A DNA stretch of 64,000 nt from Chryseobacterium jejuense (GCF_900100075.1 NZ_FNEG01000001.1:868001-932000); one strand, 5' to 3'. Shown: positions 42,687-51,469, counted from the stretch's first letter. Numbers and translations: made by a program. The notes: generated by a model not told the origin, from the letters alone.

Positions 42687-43889
42687 TTAATCATTATACT
42701 TCCATACTCTGTATACTTCTCCTTTTTTGAAGCTATTCTGCTCCAAAGGAAGCTCCATAAAAGCATTCGTATCCGCAAGATGAGAAAAATCTCCGGATCC
42801 GTTTGTATGAACCGATTCAGCAGTGAGCTGTCCCAGTTGATTGGTTCCCAGTTTTACCTGAACAAAATACTGAAGGGCAAAAGGAACTTCAATATCATTC
42901 TGTAACACTGCAAATTGAGGCGAATTGCCTTGTATTTCCAGCGACTTTTCCAACCATGGAATAAAATACCGATGCAGACACATAAATACCGAAACTGGAT
43001 TTCCTGGAAATGCAAAAACCAATTTTTGGTGCTGATTTTTACCAAACCAGAAAGGCTTTCCCGGTCTTTGTTTTATTTTGTGAAAAAGCTTTTCTATTCC
43101 CAGTTCTTCACAAACTTGAGGCAGATAATCAAATTTCCCCATAGATACTCCTCCGCTGATCAAAAGAACATCATATTCATGAATGCAGCGGGAAATTTCT
43201 TTTTTAATTTCTTCATAATCATCATTGAGATGAAGGATATCTGCTTCAAGATGATATTTTTTCAAAGCAGACTTTATAGTGATCCCGTTTGAACGTCTTA
43301 ACTGATAGGGAGAAGGAATAGATTCCGGACTTACCATTTCATCTCCCGTAGAAATGATGATGATCTTAGGCAGCTTTTTTACTGCAATAGTGGTTTTTCC
43401 AACGGAAGAAGCTATTCCAATGATAGCTGGACTAATAATCTGATTGGCTTGTACTAAGATGTTTCCCTCTTTTTTATCTCTGCCTTTCAAATGAATATTC
43501 TGTCCTTTTTTTATGTCAATACTAACATTTGCCATTCCATTATCTATTGAGATATCCTCATATCGGATAACGGTATCTACTGAATGATCTAAAGCTGCAC
43601 CGGTCATAATTTCTATACATTCGGTTTCCGAATCAATAGGTATTGAGGCTTCTCCAGCAGATTGTATCGCTTTTACAGGGAAGGAACGACTCCCTTTTTC
43701 ATAAGCAGCATAGCGGATGGCAATTCCATCTACAGTAGGCCGGTCAAAAGGAGGTAAATCCCGGTCTGCAGTAAGATCTTCTGCTAAAACTCTTCCTAAA
43801 GCATGCTCATAAGCAATATCTTCTATTCCAAAATCTTGCGTTTGGGAAAGTATAATGTCTTCTGCCTGTTGTACGGTAATCATTTCCAT
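42687..43889 (-). CDS. moeA: Molybdopterin molybdenumtransferase MoeA
   Basis: A 400-residue MoeA-family enzyme. It shows 'LPPFDRPTVDGIAIRYAAYE', 'EIMTGAALDHSVDTVIRYED', 'IISTGDEMVSP', 'LLISGGVSMGKFDYLP' and 'FAFPGNPVSVFMCLHRYF', all family hallmarks. MoeA inserts molybdate into adenylylated molybdopterin. Its partner MogA/MoaB, which makes that intermediate, is not encoded in this window. The gene starts 2 bp after moaA and is surely co-transcribed with it. Confidence 0.94.
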   Translation of the reverse strand: MEMITVQQAEDIILSQTQDFGIEDIAYEHALGRVLAEDLTADRDLPPFDRPTVDGIAIRYAAYEKGSRSFPVKAIQSAGEASIPIDSETECIEIMTGAALDHSVDTVIRYEDISIDNGMANVSIDIKKGQNIHLKGRDKKEGNILVQANQIISPAIIGIASSVGKTTIAVKKLPKIIIISTGDEMVSPESIPSPYQLRRSNGITIKSALKKYHLEADILHLNDDYEEIKKEISRCIHEYDVLLISGGVSMGKFDYLPQVCEELGIEKLFHKIKQRPGKPFWFGKNQHQKLVFAFPGNPVSVFMCLHRYFIPWLEKSLEIQGNSPQFAVLQNDIEVPFALQYFVQVKLGTNQLGQLTAESVHTNGSGDFSHLADTNAFMELPLEQNSFKKGEVYRVWKYND

Positions 43890-43891
43890 AG

Positions 43892-44881
43892 TTATCCTCC
43901 GATTGTGGCCATCGACTGATGAATAGATGAAGCGTTAAGACTCTGTTTTTCAGCTTCCCATCCGTCTTTGGGTTTATGATGTATACTGTTGATTATTATA
44001 TTTTTTAATTCGTTATCGGTGACTCCTGAACGAGTCATATCTTTTAAATTGATTCCGCCGCCTTCATACAAGCAGGTTCTTAACATTCCGGAAGGAGTGA
44101 TGCGTATTCTGTTACAATCTCCACAGAAAGAACGTGTATACGCCGCAATAATGCCGATGTTTCCTGTAAAACCGGGGATTTTGTAGTTGTATGAGGTAGA
44201 ACTTTTAGGATCTGCCATCTTTTCTATTTGCGAAAAATGACCTCTGATATGATTATAAATTTGCGGATAATTCCACTTCGGAACTATATCAGCATTATTA
44301 TTTCCATTGAAGGGCATTTCTTCAATAAAACGCACATCCACCGGAAGATTTTTTGTAAGCTCAACCAAAGGAATAATATCTTCAATGTTTTGATTCTCCA
44401 TCACAACAGTATTGATTTTTACTTTGATCTGGTGGTTCAACAAACTATCTAATGTTTTCATCACTTTATCAAAGCTTTTACGGCGGGTGATTGTAAAGAA
44501 ACGATCTTCATCCAGTGTATCAAGACTGAGGTTAACAGATTTTACACCAAATGCTTTAAGCTGTGGAATGTATTGTTCAGTAAGAAGTCCATTGGTGGTT
44601 AAGCTGATGTCGGTAAGCCCATGAAGCTGTGATATTTTTTCAATAAGGCTGATACAGTTTTTTCTGACAAAAGGTTCACCGCCTGTGATTCTAATTTTAT
44701 CTACGCCAAGATCTGTAAAAACAGAACATATTCTGAGCATTTCCTCATCAGTCATCAGATCATTCTGTTTAATCCATGGAAGTCCGTTTTCCGGCATACA
44801 ATAAGTACACCGAAGGTTGCATCTGTCCACAACGGCGAGCCTTAGATAGTTGATATGTCTTCCGAATTTGTCTGTTAACAT
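43892..44881 (-). CDS. moaA: GTP 3',8-cyclase MoaA (radical SAM)
   Basis: A 329-residue radical SAM enzyme. The SAM-cluster cysteines C21, C25 and C28 are in 'DRCNLRCTYCMPENG'. A second cluster is formed by the cysteines in 'RSFCGDCNRIRITPSGMLRT' and the 'CLYEGG' that follows. The protein ends in the essential Gly-Gly ('MATIGG'). MoaA starts cofactor synthesis by rearranging GTP. It is the first gene of the minus-strand set, with a -7 box at 44908-44915. Confidence 0.95.
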   Translation of the reverse strand: MLTDKFGRHINYLRLAVVDRCNLRCTYCMPENGLPWIKQNDLMTDEEMLRICSVFTDLGVDKIRITGGEPFVRKNCISLIEKISQLHGLTDISLTTNGLLTEQYIPQLKAFGVKSVNLSLDTLDEDRFFTITRRKSFDKVMKTLDSLLNHQIKVKINTVVMENQNIEDIIPLVELTKNLPVDVRFIEEMPFNGNNNADIVPKWNYPQIYNHIRGHFSQIEKMADPKSSTSYNYKIPGFTGNIGIIAAYTRSFCGDCNRIRITPSGMLRTCLYEGGGINLKDMTRSGVTDNELKNIIINSIHHKPKDGWEAEKQSLNASSIHQSMATIGG

Positions 44882-44907
44882 TTGAGTATAGGAACAAGAT
44901 CCTTACA

Positions 44908-44915
44908 CAAATATA
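44908..44915 (-). promoter_or_regulatory. -7 box (TATATTTG) of the moaA operon
   Basis: The minus-strand TATATTTG matches TAnnTTTG, with a predicted leader of about 20 nt. There is no room for a Mo-cofactor riboswitch, and none is seen. Confidence 0.55.
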
Positions 44916-45118
44916 CTTATTGTTTTAACGATAAACTAAAAATATACTTGTTGAAAAGTAAGAGCAAAAAAAAGCAGATGTCATGTCTTAAAAGTAAGAT
45001 ATATAGAGGGATAGAGTCTGGTTTTATGCCTTTTTTATATTCTTATTCAGAGTAAATGGTGTGAAAATACGATATTCTTATCACGGTTTCTGATATTTCT
45101 GAAAGGAGAAGAAGAATG

Positions 45119-45126
45119 TATCTTTG
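45119..45126 (+). promoter_or_regulatory. -7 box (TATCTTTG) of the AraC gene at 45223
   Basis: TATCTTTG followed by CA is an exact TAnnTTTG match. A weak -33 element (TTCTG, ending at 45101) lies 17 nt upstream. The leader is about 90 nt. Confidence 0.55.
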
Positions 45127-45222
45127 CACGCCGCTAAAAACAACAGGAAATAAAAATATATTGTCTAGTCAAAGAAAACGATATATGAGGGATTTTCATA
45201 AATTAGTATTGAAAAGATTAGT

Positions 45223-46089
45223 ATGATAATAGATAAAGAGTTGATTAATAAAAAATCAGTAGAGGAAGTGTTTAACAAAGGAATTGACGTTGTTTTTCAG
45301 GATGAGATCAGTGGTGATTCACTTAACTTTTTTCCTGATAACTGTTTTACCATTATCTTACTGGATCAGTGTGAAGGCGGAAAATGTACAACCGGTCTGA
45401 ATCAATATGGTCTAAAAGCCCAGCAATTATTCATCCATCTTCCTAAAAGAGAATACAAATGGGAACTGGCTCCCCATACGGTTGGAAGAAGATTGATTAT
45501 TAATGATGAAATTCTTAAGACCTTTTCTCCGACCCTTAAATTCACTTTTTCTTCTTACAGCAAATATGAGATGATAGAGCCTGATGAGGAAACCTATCAC
45601 AGATTCAGTCTTGAATTTAATGCGATCAGGAAAGAAATTGCTGCCGATGTTGTATTTCCGGAACTTATCAATGCAAGAGTAAGGCTTTTAGCGCTTATTA
45701 TCAACTTATGGGTAGAGCATGCTTATGGCAATAAAGCACTCAGCACACCCGACAATCTTCCTTTTCGTTTTCATATGCTGGTGGACAAATTTTATAAAAC
45801 GCAAAAGAATGTCGCTTTTTATGCAGATGAGCTATGCATTACTCCTAATTATCTGGGAGTGATCTGTAGAAAACAATATAAAATTTCACCTCTTGAGTTT
45901 ATTAAAGAAAGAATTATTCTTGAAGCTAAAAATCTACTTCACAGTTCAGATAAATCCATTAAAGAAATAGCTTTTGAACTGGGATTTCAGAACTTTTCTC
46001 ACTTTTCTTATTTATTCAGGGTGAAAACAGGATCTACTCCTAAAAATTACAGGAAAAAATTGGAAGAGGCTAAACCAGATTCAGAATAA
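45223..46089 (+). CDS. AraC-family transcriptional regulator
   Basis: A 288-residue regulator. An N-terminal cupin-like sensory domain ('SGDSLNFFPDNCFTIILLDQ') is followed by a helical linker and a C-terminal double HTH ('DELCITPNYLGVICRKQYKI', 'SIKEIAFELGFQNFSHFSYL', 'GSTPKNYRKK'). It converges on the PhzF gene with 3 bp between stop codons and has its own promoter. Its targets are unknown. Confidence 0.9.
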   Translation: MIIDKELINKKSVEEVFNKGIDVVFQDEISGDSLNFFPDNCFTIILLDQCEGGKCTTGLNQYGLKAQQLFIHLPKREYKWELAPHTVGRRLIINDEILKTFSPTLKFTFSSYSKYEMIEPDEETYHRFSLEFNAIRKEIAADVVFPELINARVRLLALIINLWVEHAYGNKALSTPDNLPFRFHMLVDKFYKTQKNVAFYADELCITPNYLGVICRKQYKISPLEFIKERIILEAKNLLHSSDKSIKEIAFELGFQNFSHFSYLFRVKTGSTPKNYRKKLEEAKPDSE

Positions 46090-46092
46090 GCA

Positions 46093-46998
46093 TCAAACAT
46101 GCATCACGGTACGGAATACATTAACAGCATTCCCCGTAATTCTGATGATTTCAGGAATATGATTTTTTATGGTGACTTCAATCTTTATTTGCCCGATTCG
46201 ATTGATGGTTTCTCCTTGTCTTCCGATAAATTCAAAAGTTTCATCAGTAACTTTTACAATTTTATTCTGAATAAGATAACCCCCTAAAGGTCCATTGGCA
46301 TTGCCCGTAACAGGATCTTCCTGAATACCGATGGCCGGAGCAAACATTCTTCCGTATGTTAAAATATCTTTATCATCAGAGTCAAAAGTAAATACAAAAT
46401 ACCCATTACATTTGATTTCTTTACTGAGATGGGCAAGAGCTCCAAAATCCGGATTCAAATGATTGAGTAATGTTCTGCTGTTAATGCCAATCATCACTTT
46501 AGAATGGCCTGTAGAAGCAATCTGGATGGGGCATTTTTCATTCAGATCTTCCTTTTTTAAGTCCAAGGCATCCACAATTCTTTGTTGTATTGATGGCTCA
46601 AAAGCAGGTTCCAGATTAAAACTTCCCTGAGTCATTGTGATTTGATAATCATCATCTACTTTTAGAATGTCAATAGGTAAAACTCCAACCTGAGTATTAA
46701 TTTTAATGGTACAGGAATCTAGCTGGTCTTCTATAGCTTTGGCATAAAGTGCTCCAATGGTGGCATGTCCGCAAATAGGAACCTCTATAGTTGGAGTGAA
46801 GTAGCGTACGTGATAATCAAAATTGTCCTTCTGGTCAGGTTTAAAAACAAATGCTGTTTCTGAATTGTTGAGTTCCCTTGCAATAAGCTGCATCTCATCT
46901 GCTGTCAGCTTCTCAGCGTTGAGTACAACGCCGGCAGGATTTCCTTTAAATTTTTCCTTTGTAAAAGAATCAATTTGATACACGATTACTTCCTTCAT
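46093..46998 (-). CDS. PhzF-family isomerase/epimerase
   Basis: A 301-residue protein of the PhzF/DapF-like fold. Typical motifs are 'FKGNPAGVVL' near the start, catalytic Glu47 in 'NNSETAFVF', 'VPICGHATIGALYA' and 'QEDPVTGNANGPLGGYLI'. PhzF itself isomerises a phenazine precursor. Most relatives, such as this stand-alone gene, have unknown substrates, and no phenazine genes are present. The length matches the family (about 260-300). Confidence 0.9.
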   Translation of the reverse strand: MKEVIVYQIDSFTKEKFKGNPAGVVLNAEKLTADEMQLIARELNNSETAFVFKPDQKDNFDYHVRYFTPTIEVPICGHATIGALYAKAIEDQLDSCTIKINTQVGVLPIDILKVDDDYQITMTQGSFNLEPAFEPSIQQRIVDALDLKKEDLNEKCPIQIASTGHSKVMIGINSRTLLNHLNPDFGALAHLSKEIKCNGYFVFTFDSDDKDILTYGRMFAPAIGIQEDPVTGNANGPLGGYLIQNKIVKVTDETFEFIGRQGETINRIGQIKIEVTIKNHIPEIIRITGNAVNVFRTVMHV

Positions 46999-47089
46999 TA
47001 TAACTTATTAAATTCAGGATAAAGATAAGTATAAATGAAATGATCTTGTTTGTTTTTGCCCACTAATACAGGAATAAAATCATTTTGTT

Positions 47090-47251
47090 GGAAAACGCAA
47101 AGACGCAATTTTTTTACCTGTATTATGCTTTAACAAGGCGCTAGGATTTTATCTTCGATAAAATTGAATGCTGCATAGCCAAATTATTTTATAAGATCTT
47201 CGAAATCTGTATCATCTGCAAGAATATATTAATTGCCACGAATGCACGAAT
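47090..47251 (-). repeat. Long intergenic repeat element, copy 2 (inverted)
   Basis: The reverse complement runs from ATTCGTGCATTCGTGGCAA to GCGTCTTTGCGTTTTCC, as in copy 1 at 41148-41297. It shares the internal TTGGCTATgCAGCATTCAAT and TTTTATCGaAGATAAAAT. The middle shows small insertions. Confidence 0.8.
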
Positions 47252-47295
47252 TTTTTATTGCTTATGTGCTAATTTATTTCCTGTACATTCAAATT

Positions 47296-47313
47296 ATTCG
47301 TGCAGTAGTGGCA
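47296..47313 (+). repeat. ATTCGTGCAGTAGTGGCA arm
   Basis: An inverted partner of 47233-47251, together forming a hairpin-like pair just downstream of the LytTR regulator gene. Confidence 0.6.
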
Positions 47314-47318
47314 TTTAT

Positions 47319-48074
47319 TTAATCATCATTAAGCCATTCTAGGAAGTTCTGAACTCTTACACGGCTCACAATAATTTCATGAGGACATTCCGGTTCAAAT
47401 TCAATGGCTAATCTGCTGTTGACAGCCTTTTTTATTCCTTTAATCGCTTTAATATTGGCAATGCAGTTTCGGGAAATTCTGAAGAATGCATCCTCTGTAA
47501 GCTGTCCTTCCAGCTGATCCAGTGTGTAATTAATAATATATCTTTTATTATCAAAAGTATGGAGCATTACTACTTTCTCTTCACTGTAGAAGTAGGCGAT
47601 GTTTCTGGATTCCACATAGAGATATCCGTCACGGGAATGAACAAGAAATCTGTTTTTTATCTTTTTCATGAGGGAAGACTCCACCATTCGGATGCCTATT
47701 TCTTTTTGTTCTTTGTCAAAATGCAGGTTTTCAAGTTTGATGAGGGCACGTTCCAGATCTTCTTCAGAAATAGGTTTCAACAGATAATCTATACTGTTGA
47801 CTTTAAAAGCTTGTATTGCATATTCATCATAAGCTGTTGTAAAAATAATGGGAACTTCCACTTTAATAGGGTTAAAAATTTCAAAACAGCTGCCATCTGA
47901 TAAACTGATATCCATCAAAATAAAATCAGGTTGGTGTTCCTGTAGAAACTCAACAGATTCCAGTACACTTTCTGTTCTTCCCAATAACTGATAATCGGGA
48001 CGAAGATGGTCTACCATTCGTTTCAATTCAGAAAAAGCCAGGCGCTCATCTTCAACAATTAAATATTTTTTCAT
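47319..48074 (-). CDS. LytTR-family response regulator
   Basis: A 251-residue response regulator. The receiver domain has acidic residues in 'LIVEDERLAF', phosphoacceptor Asp55 in 'FILMDISLSDG' and the conserved 'IFTTAYDEYAIQAF'. The C-terminal LytTR DNA-binding domain is seen in 'YLYVESRNIAYFYSEEK' and 'FFRISRNCIANIKAIKGIKK'. Its start overlaps the kinase stop by 4 bp (47 kb pair), so the two are translationally coupled and form a cognate pair. Confidence 0.93.
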   Translation of the reverse strand: MKKYLIVEDERLAFSELKRMVDHLRPDYQLLGRTESVLESVEFLQEHQPDFILMDISLSDGSCFEIFNPIKVEVPIIFTTAYDEYAIQAFKVNSIDYLLKPISEEDLERALIKLENLHFDKEQKEIGIRMVESSLMKKIKNRFLVHSRDGYLYVESRNIAYFYSEEKVVMLHTFDNKRYIINYTLDQLEGQLTEDAFFRISRNCIANIKAIKGIKKAVNSRLAIEFEPECPHEIIVSRVRVQNFLEWLNDD

Positions 48075-49138
48075 TCTACGAAAGGTATTTTTACAATAAA
48101 ATCATTCTCTTCTTCAATTATTCTGAGTTTTTTATGATAACGGTCGTATTGGGTATTCAGAAAAGATAAACCAATGCCTTCTCCTTTAGTGATATCATTG
48201 CGTAAAAATATTCTATTTCTAAAAGATATTCCATTTTCATTCACAGAAATATAGATTAATAAAGGATTGGCAGCAGAGCTTACATTGTGTTTAAAAGCAT
48301 TTTCCAGAAGAAGCTGAAAACTGAAAGCTACCAATTTGCGGTGTTCCCAATGCTCAATAGGTTCAATTTCTATTTTAAAGCCATTTTCAAATCTTATTTC
48401 CATCAGAAACAGATATTGCCGGAAGAAATGCATTTCCTCCTGTAATGTATTCAGAGGCTTTTTACTTACGGATAAGACCTGTCTGTATACTTGTGATAAG
48501 GCTTTGGTATATTTATTCGCCTGCTCCTGATTTTCATAAATGAGAGAAGACAAAACATTCAGAGAATTGAATAAGAAGTGAGGATTCACCTGCGCTCTTA
48601 ATGCATTATACTGATACATCAGCATATCCCGTTTAGCTTTCTCGGTAACTTTAATCGCCTTACGTTCCGCTTGGAAGTAAAACAGCAGATCAATAACCAG
48701 AAGGATAGGTAAATTGGCTGTAATATTGAGAATAAGGCTTGTTTTATAAGATAGCGACTGTCGAATTCCCACATCCATTACCTCTGTAACCATGAAGCTG
48801 AAGATGATATAGAGAAGAGCACATAACAGGATGTTACTTACAAACAGAGCCGAAGCATGTCTGTATAAACTGCTGTGCAGAGGAGTAATCTCATTAATCA
48901 CCTTAATCAAAAGATAATCCAGAAAAGTCATAACCAGAACAATAGGATAGAAGATGGCAAACTGAAGCAGAAAATTATCCCATAAGCTGCTTTTTGAAAG
49001 AATGCTGCTCTTCAAAATGGTATTGAAGAAAATGATTTGGTATATGGTATAGAGAGTGGTTACCAAAAAATAATAGAGCGGAAGCACATATCTTTTGGTT
49101 TTCGTTTCCTGACTGGGGAAAATTTCAGAAAGATCCAT
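48071..49138 (-). CDS. LytS-type sensor histidine kinase
   Basis: A 355-residue membrane kinase. About four membrane helices (residues 20-155) are followed by the His_kinase domain with phosphoacceptor His187 in 'LRAQVNPHFLFNSLNVLSS', then a short HATPase region ('FSFQLLLENAFKHN', 'GEGIGLSFLNTQYDRYH'). No extracellular sensor domain is present, so the signal is sensed in or near the membrane. It is the middle gene of a set with the outer-membrane protein upstream and the LytTR regulator downstream. Confidence 0.92.
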   Translation of the reverse strand: MDLSEIFPSQETKTKRYVLPLYYFLVTTLYTIYQIIFFNTILKSSILSKSSLWDNFLLQFAIFYPIVLVMTFLDYLLIKVINEITPLHSSLYRHASALFVSNILLCALLYIIFSFMVTEVMDVGIRQSLSYKTSLILNITANLPILLVIDLLFYFQAERKAIKVTEKAKRDMLMYQYNALRAQVNPHFLFNSLNVLSSLIYENQEQANKYTKALSQVYRQVLSVSKKPLNTLQEEMHFFRQYLFLMEIRFENGFKIEIEPIEHWEHRKLVAFSFQLLLENAFKHNVSSAANPLLIYISVNENGISFRNRIFLRNDITKGEGIGLSFLNTQYDRYHKKLRIIEEENDFIVKIPFVE

Positions 49139-49173
49139 ATTAAGTTCAGTTTATAGAGTAAGTTGGGTATTTC

Positions 49174-50082
49174 TTATTTATGCTTTTTTGCAAAGTTATA
49201 TTTTATCCCTGCAGAAATATAGAATGAAGGATCAAAAGTTGCATTTCCCCATTTAAGAAAATTGGAAGGCTCTCTGTCACGATAGCGATCTGTACGTCCA
49301 AAGTTGGCACCAAACATCCCACTTATTGTCCAGTTATTGATGCTATATTCAGGTTCCATGCCTAAGCTTACATAATGATGATCGAAGTATTTCTTTTGTC
49401 CGTCAATCTTAGCAAGAGAAAAGAAAAACTTGGGACGGTTCACAATACGCAGAGCAAATGTCTCATTAAACCTGTAACCCACAGAAAATTTAGGAGTATA
49501 ACTCAATTCCGCATGATATTCCATTCCGCGGGCTTTTTCACTGTGGTATTGGAAGTACGGGAAAGGAATAAGCATAGGCTTGTCAAAAGCATTATTTCCA
49601 ACAAGGGCAACTCCAAGTTTTATTTTGGGACGAAGCTGCCATATGAAAGAAGAATAAACATTCACCACAACATGATCCATCTCTAATTTTTTCAGATCAG
49701 TATGAGTAGAATAGACACCCGCAGAAGCTCCACCAATAAACATAAGCTTTTCGTTTAACGGAGTCATATACATTACCCCAAGATCTGCAGAACCCATTTC
49801 TTTGGGGAGGGCTTCAGCTGCTATTCCATCATTACTGAATGAGGTATAGGAAGCATTAAGGGTTGCAGCCCATAGGGAAGGTTGTTGGTAGTTTGAAGGC
49901 TTTATACTTACAGGAACCGTTGCAGTAAAAGTAGTGGTGACTGCAGAACTTTTACCTTCAGTTTTATCTCCGTTATCATTGATGTACTTTTGCTGAGGCA
50001 GATATTCTGATCTTAATTCTATTTGTGCAAAAACATTAGCTGCTTGGGCGAGTGCAGCAATAATCATCCATTTTTTTCTCAT
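49174..50082 (-). CDS. Outer-membrane beta-barrel-like protein co-located with LytS/LytR
   Basis: A 302-residue exported protein: signal peptide MRKKWMIIAALAQAANVFAQ, then alternating strands ('WAATLNASYTSFS', 'ELSYTPKFSVGYRFN', 'FALRIVNRPKFFFSL') and a C-terminal 'FYISAGIKYNF' strand ending close to the terminus, as in outer-membrane barrels. It probably belongs to the DUF6268 group. The ATG at 50082 is chosen over 50106 because the leader starts there. It lies 35 bp upstream of the kinase gene, so it may be part of the same unit. Confidence 0.75.
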   Translation of the reverse strand: MRKKWMIIAALAQAANVFAQIELRSEYLPQQKYINDNGDKTEGKSSAVTTTFTATVPVSIKPSNYQQPSLWAATLNASYTSFSNDGIAAEALPKEMGSADLGVMYMTPLNEKLMFIGGASAGVYSTHTDLKKLEMDHVVVNVYSSFIWQLRPKIKLGVALVGNNAFDKPMLIPFPYFQYHSEKARGMEYHAELSYTPKFSVGYRFNETFALRIVNRPKFFFSLAKIDGQKKYFDHHYVSLGMEPEYSINNWTISGMFGANFGRTDRYRDREPSNFLKWGNATFDPSFYISAGIKYNFAKKHK

Positions 50083-50106
50083 TTTTTCTTTTTTTTGACA
50101 CCACAA

Positions 50107-50410
50107 AGAAACTTTAATATTTGTTCAATTTACTGTTGTTCAATGTGTTGAAAGATATGATGTAGAATTAAATAGATGAAGTGTAGTTTTTCTAAGATGA
50201 ATTTTAGCTTGTGAAAATGAAAATCTCCTAATAAATCGGTTTTTAAGAAATTAAAGACTCAAAATAAGGCTGAAAATGCCACGAATGCACTCATAAAATC
50301 ATTCGTGAATTCGTGGCAAAAATAGGTGGTATTCAATTGTATTGCAGATAAAATCCTTGCACCTTAGAACATATTGCAAAGAGAAAACTTAGGGTCTTAG
50401 CACTTTCCGA
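50107..50410. other. Intergenic region with repeats
   Basis: 304 bp between the outer-membrane protein and DoxX genes with no gene. It contains an inverted TGCCACGAATGCACTCAT arm (50277-50294) and long repeat element copy 3 (50301-50410). Confidence 0.7.
50277..50410 (+). repeat. Long intergenic repeat element, copy 3 (diverged), with inverted arm
   Basis: ATTCGTGAATTCGTGGCAA (50301-50319) starts a 110-bp diverged copy with GTATTCAATTGTATTGCAGA, then TAAAATCC and a degraded end 'GGGTCTTAGCACTTTCC'. An inverted arm TGCCACGAATGCACTCAT (50277-50294) stands in front, making a hairpin. Confidence 0.7.
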
Positions 50411-50812
50411 CTAATCCCATTTATTAGCTGTAGAAATTGCATATTTTCCGGCTCCTGCAAAGAAGAAACTTATTCCCACCAACATATAGATCACCAATAA
50501 TTCCAAAGCCCAGCCCCCAAAATCATTAAGTTTAAAAATATTAGTCGTTTGGGCAAGAACAGTTGCCGTAAAGCAGTTGGCTGCAAAGATTAAACCTGCC
50601 AAACGTGTTCTGAATCCCAGCATCAACATAACAGGAGCAATAATTTCTCCAGCAAACACTCCATAAGCAAAGAAGGAAGGTAGACCGTGCATCGTCATCA
50701 TATCCTCAATAAATCCAATCCCATGGATCAATTTGTTAACTCCATAAATTGACATGGGAAATCCAATGGCGATTCTGCTGATTAATAGTCCTAAATCAAT
50801 GTTCTTTTTCAT
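50411..50812 (-). CDS. DoxX-family membrane protein
   Basis: A 133-residue protein with four hydrophobic segments and the DoxX pattern ('LISRIAIGFPMSIYGVNKLI', 'FFAYGVFAGEIIAPVMLMLG', 'GWALELLVIYMLVGISFFFA', 'GAGKYAIS'). DoxX proteins are inner-membrane proteins linked to redox or detoxification functions, and their exact activity is uncertain. It follows an exported protein by 11 bp, and a Crp-type regulator gene lies further upstream. Confidence 0.88.
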   Translation of the reverse strand: MKKNIDLGLLISRIAIGFPMSIYGVNKLIHGIGFIEDMMTMHGLPSFFAYGVFAGEIIAPVMLMLGFRTRLAGLIFAANCFTATVLAQTTNIFKLNDFGGWALELLVIYMLVGISFFFAGAGKYAISTANKWD

Positions 50813-50823
50813 TATAGTATTAT

Positions 50824-51444
50824 TTAAAAATTATATTTTACAAATGCCCCAACGTTTTCAAGGGTCTTTTTTGCGTTGTTAAACTGGTCGAAGTTGGAAG
50901 CCATTCCATACATTATTTTATCCTGTTTTACTCCCAGACGTATAAACTGTAACCCTCTAGGATAGCCGTTATCATCTATATTCCCAATGGCTAAAACACT
51001 GAAATACCCCTGTAGGTTCTCCTTCAGATAAGGGGTGTATTCAAATGATACAGATTGTTCAAGAGAAAATCCTTTTTGGTAAGTTGTTCCGATAGAATAG
51101 GAAAGGGAATAAGTAGGTTTTGCGATCCTGTATTGTACAAAAGCACTGAAGAATGCTCCCGGATTTTTCATTCCTAATGCAGCATTGACGCTGAATCTTT
51201 TGGTAAGATTGTAAGCAAGAGTATTTCGTATAAAGAAGATGTTTTCCTTGTCTTTGGTATATTCTGTATCAAATAAAGTGAGATTGTTGAGCTTTAGCCG
51301 ATCATTAAAATAATAATTGACGTTGTGCATATAGGTATAGGAGCGGTGTCCTAAAACAAGATCCGGGGTATAATTTAGTTTCTGTGCATTCAGCCTTAGA
51401 GAGACTGATGCAAGAGCTGTTATGGCGATAATTTTTGCCTTCAT
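50824..51444 (-). CDS. Exported beta-rich (outer-membrane-like) hypothetical protein
   Basis: A 206-residue protein with signal peptide ending 'ASVSLRLNAQ'. The mature part shows repeating amphipathic strands ('FSVNAALGMKNPGAFFSAFV', 'YSLSYSIGTTYQKGFSLEQS', 'FEYTPYLKENLQGYFSVLAI') and ends in 'VGAFVKYNF', an outer-membrane barrel-like terminus. No family name is certain. It is in an operon with DoxX (11-bp gap). A -7 box lies at 51470-51477. Confidence 0.72.
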   Translation of the reverse strand: MKAKIIAITALASVSLRLNAQKLNYTPDLVLGHRSYTYMHNVNYYFNDRLKLNNLTLFDTEYTKDKENIFFIRNTLAYNLTKRFSVNAALGMKNPGAFFSAFVQYRIAKPTYSLSYSIGTTYQKGFSLEQSVSFEYTPYLKENLQGYFSVLAIGNIDDNGYPRGLQFIRLGVKQDKIMYGMASNFDQFNNAKKTLENVGAFVKYNF

Positions 51445-51469
51445 ATTGCACTCATTAAATTTCTGAGAG

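Larger units (their letters stand above)
44882..45222. other. Divergent intergenic region moaA / AraC
   Basis: 341 bp containing the moaA -7 box (44908-44915) and the AraC -7 box (45119-45126). No repeats, gene or hairpin of note was seen. Confidence 0.55.
46999..47318. other. Repeat-filled intergenic region between LytTR regulator and PhzF
   Basis: 320 bp without a gene, mostly made of the inverted long repeat element (47090-47251) and a further ATTCGTGCAGTAGTGGCA arm (47296-47313), which pairs with the element's own end. Confidence 0.75.

Noticed and set aside
46093..46998. Phenazine biosynthesis locus
   Set aside because: Only a PhzF-family gene is present and other phz genes are absent. 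The family is broad and mostly of unknown substrate.
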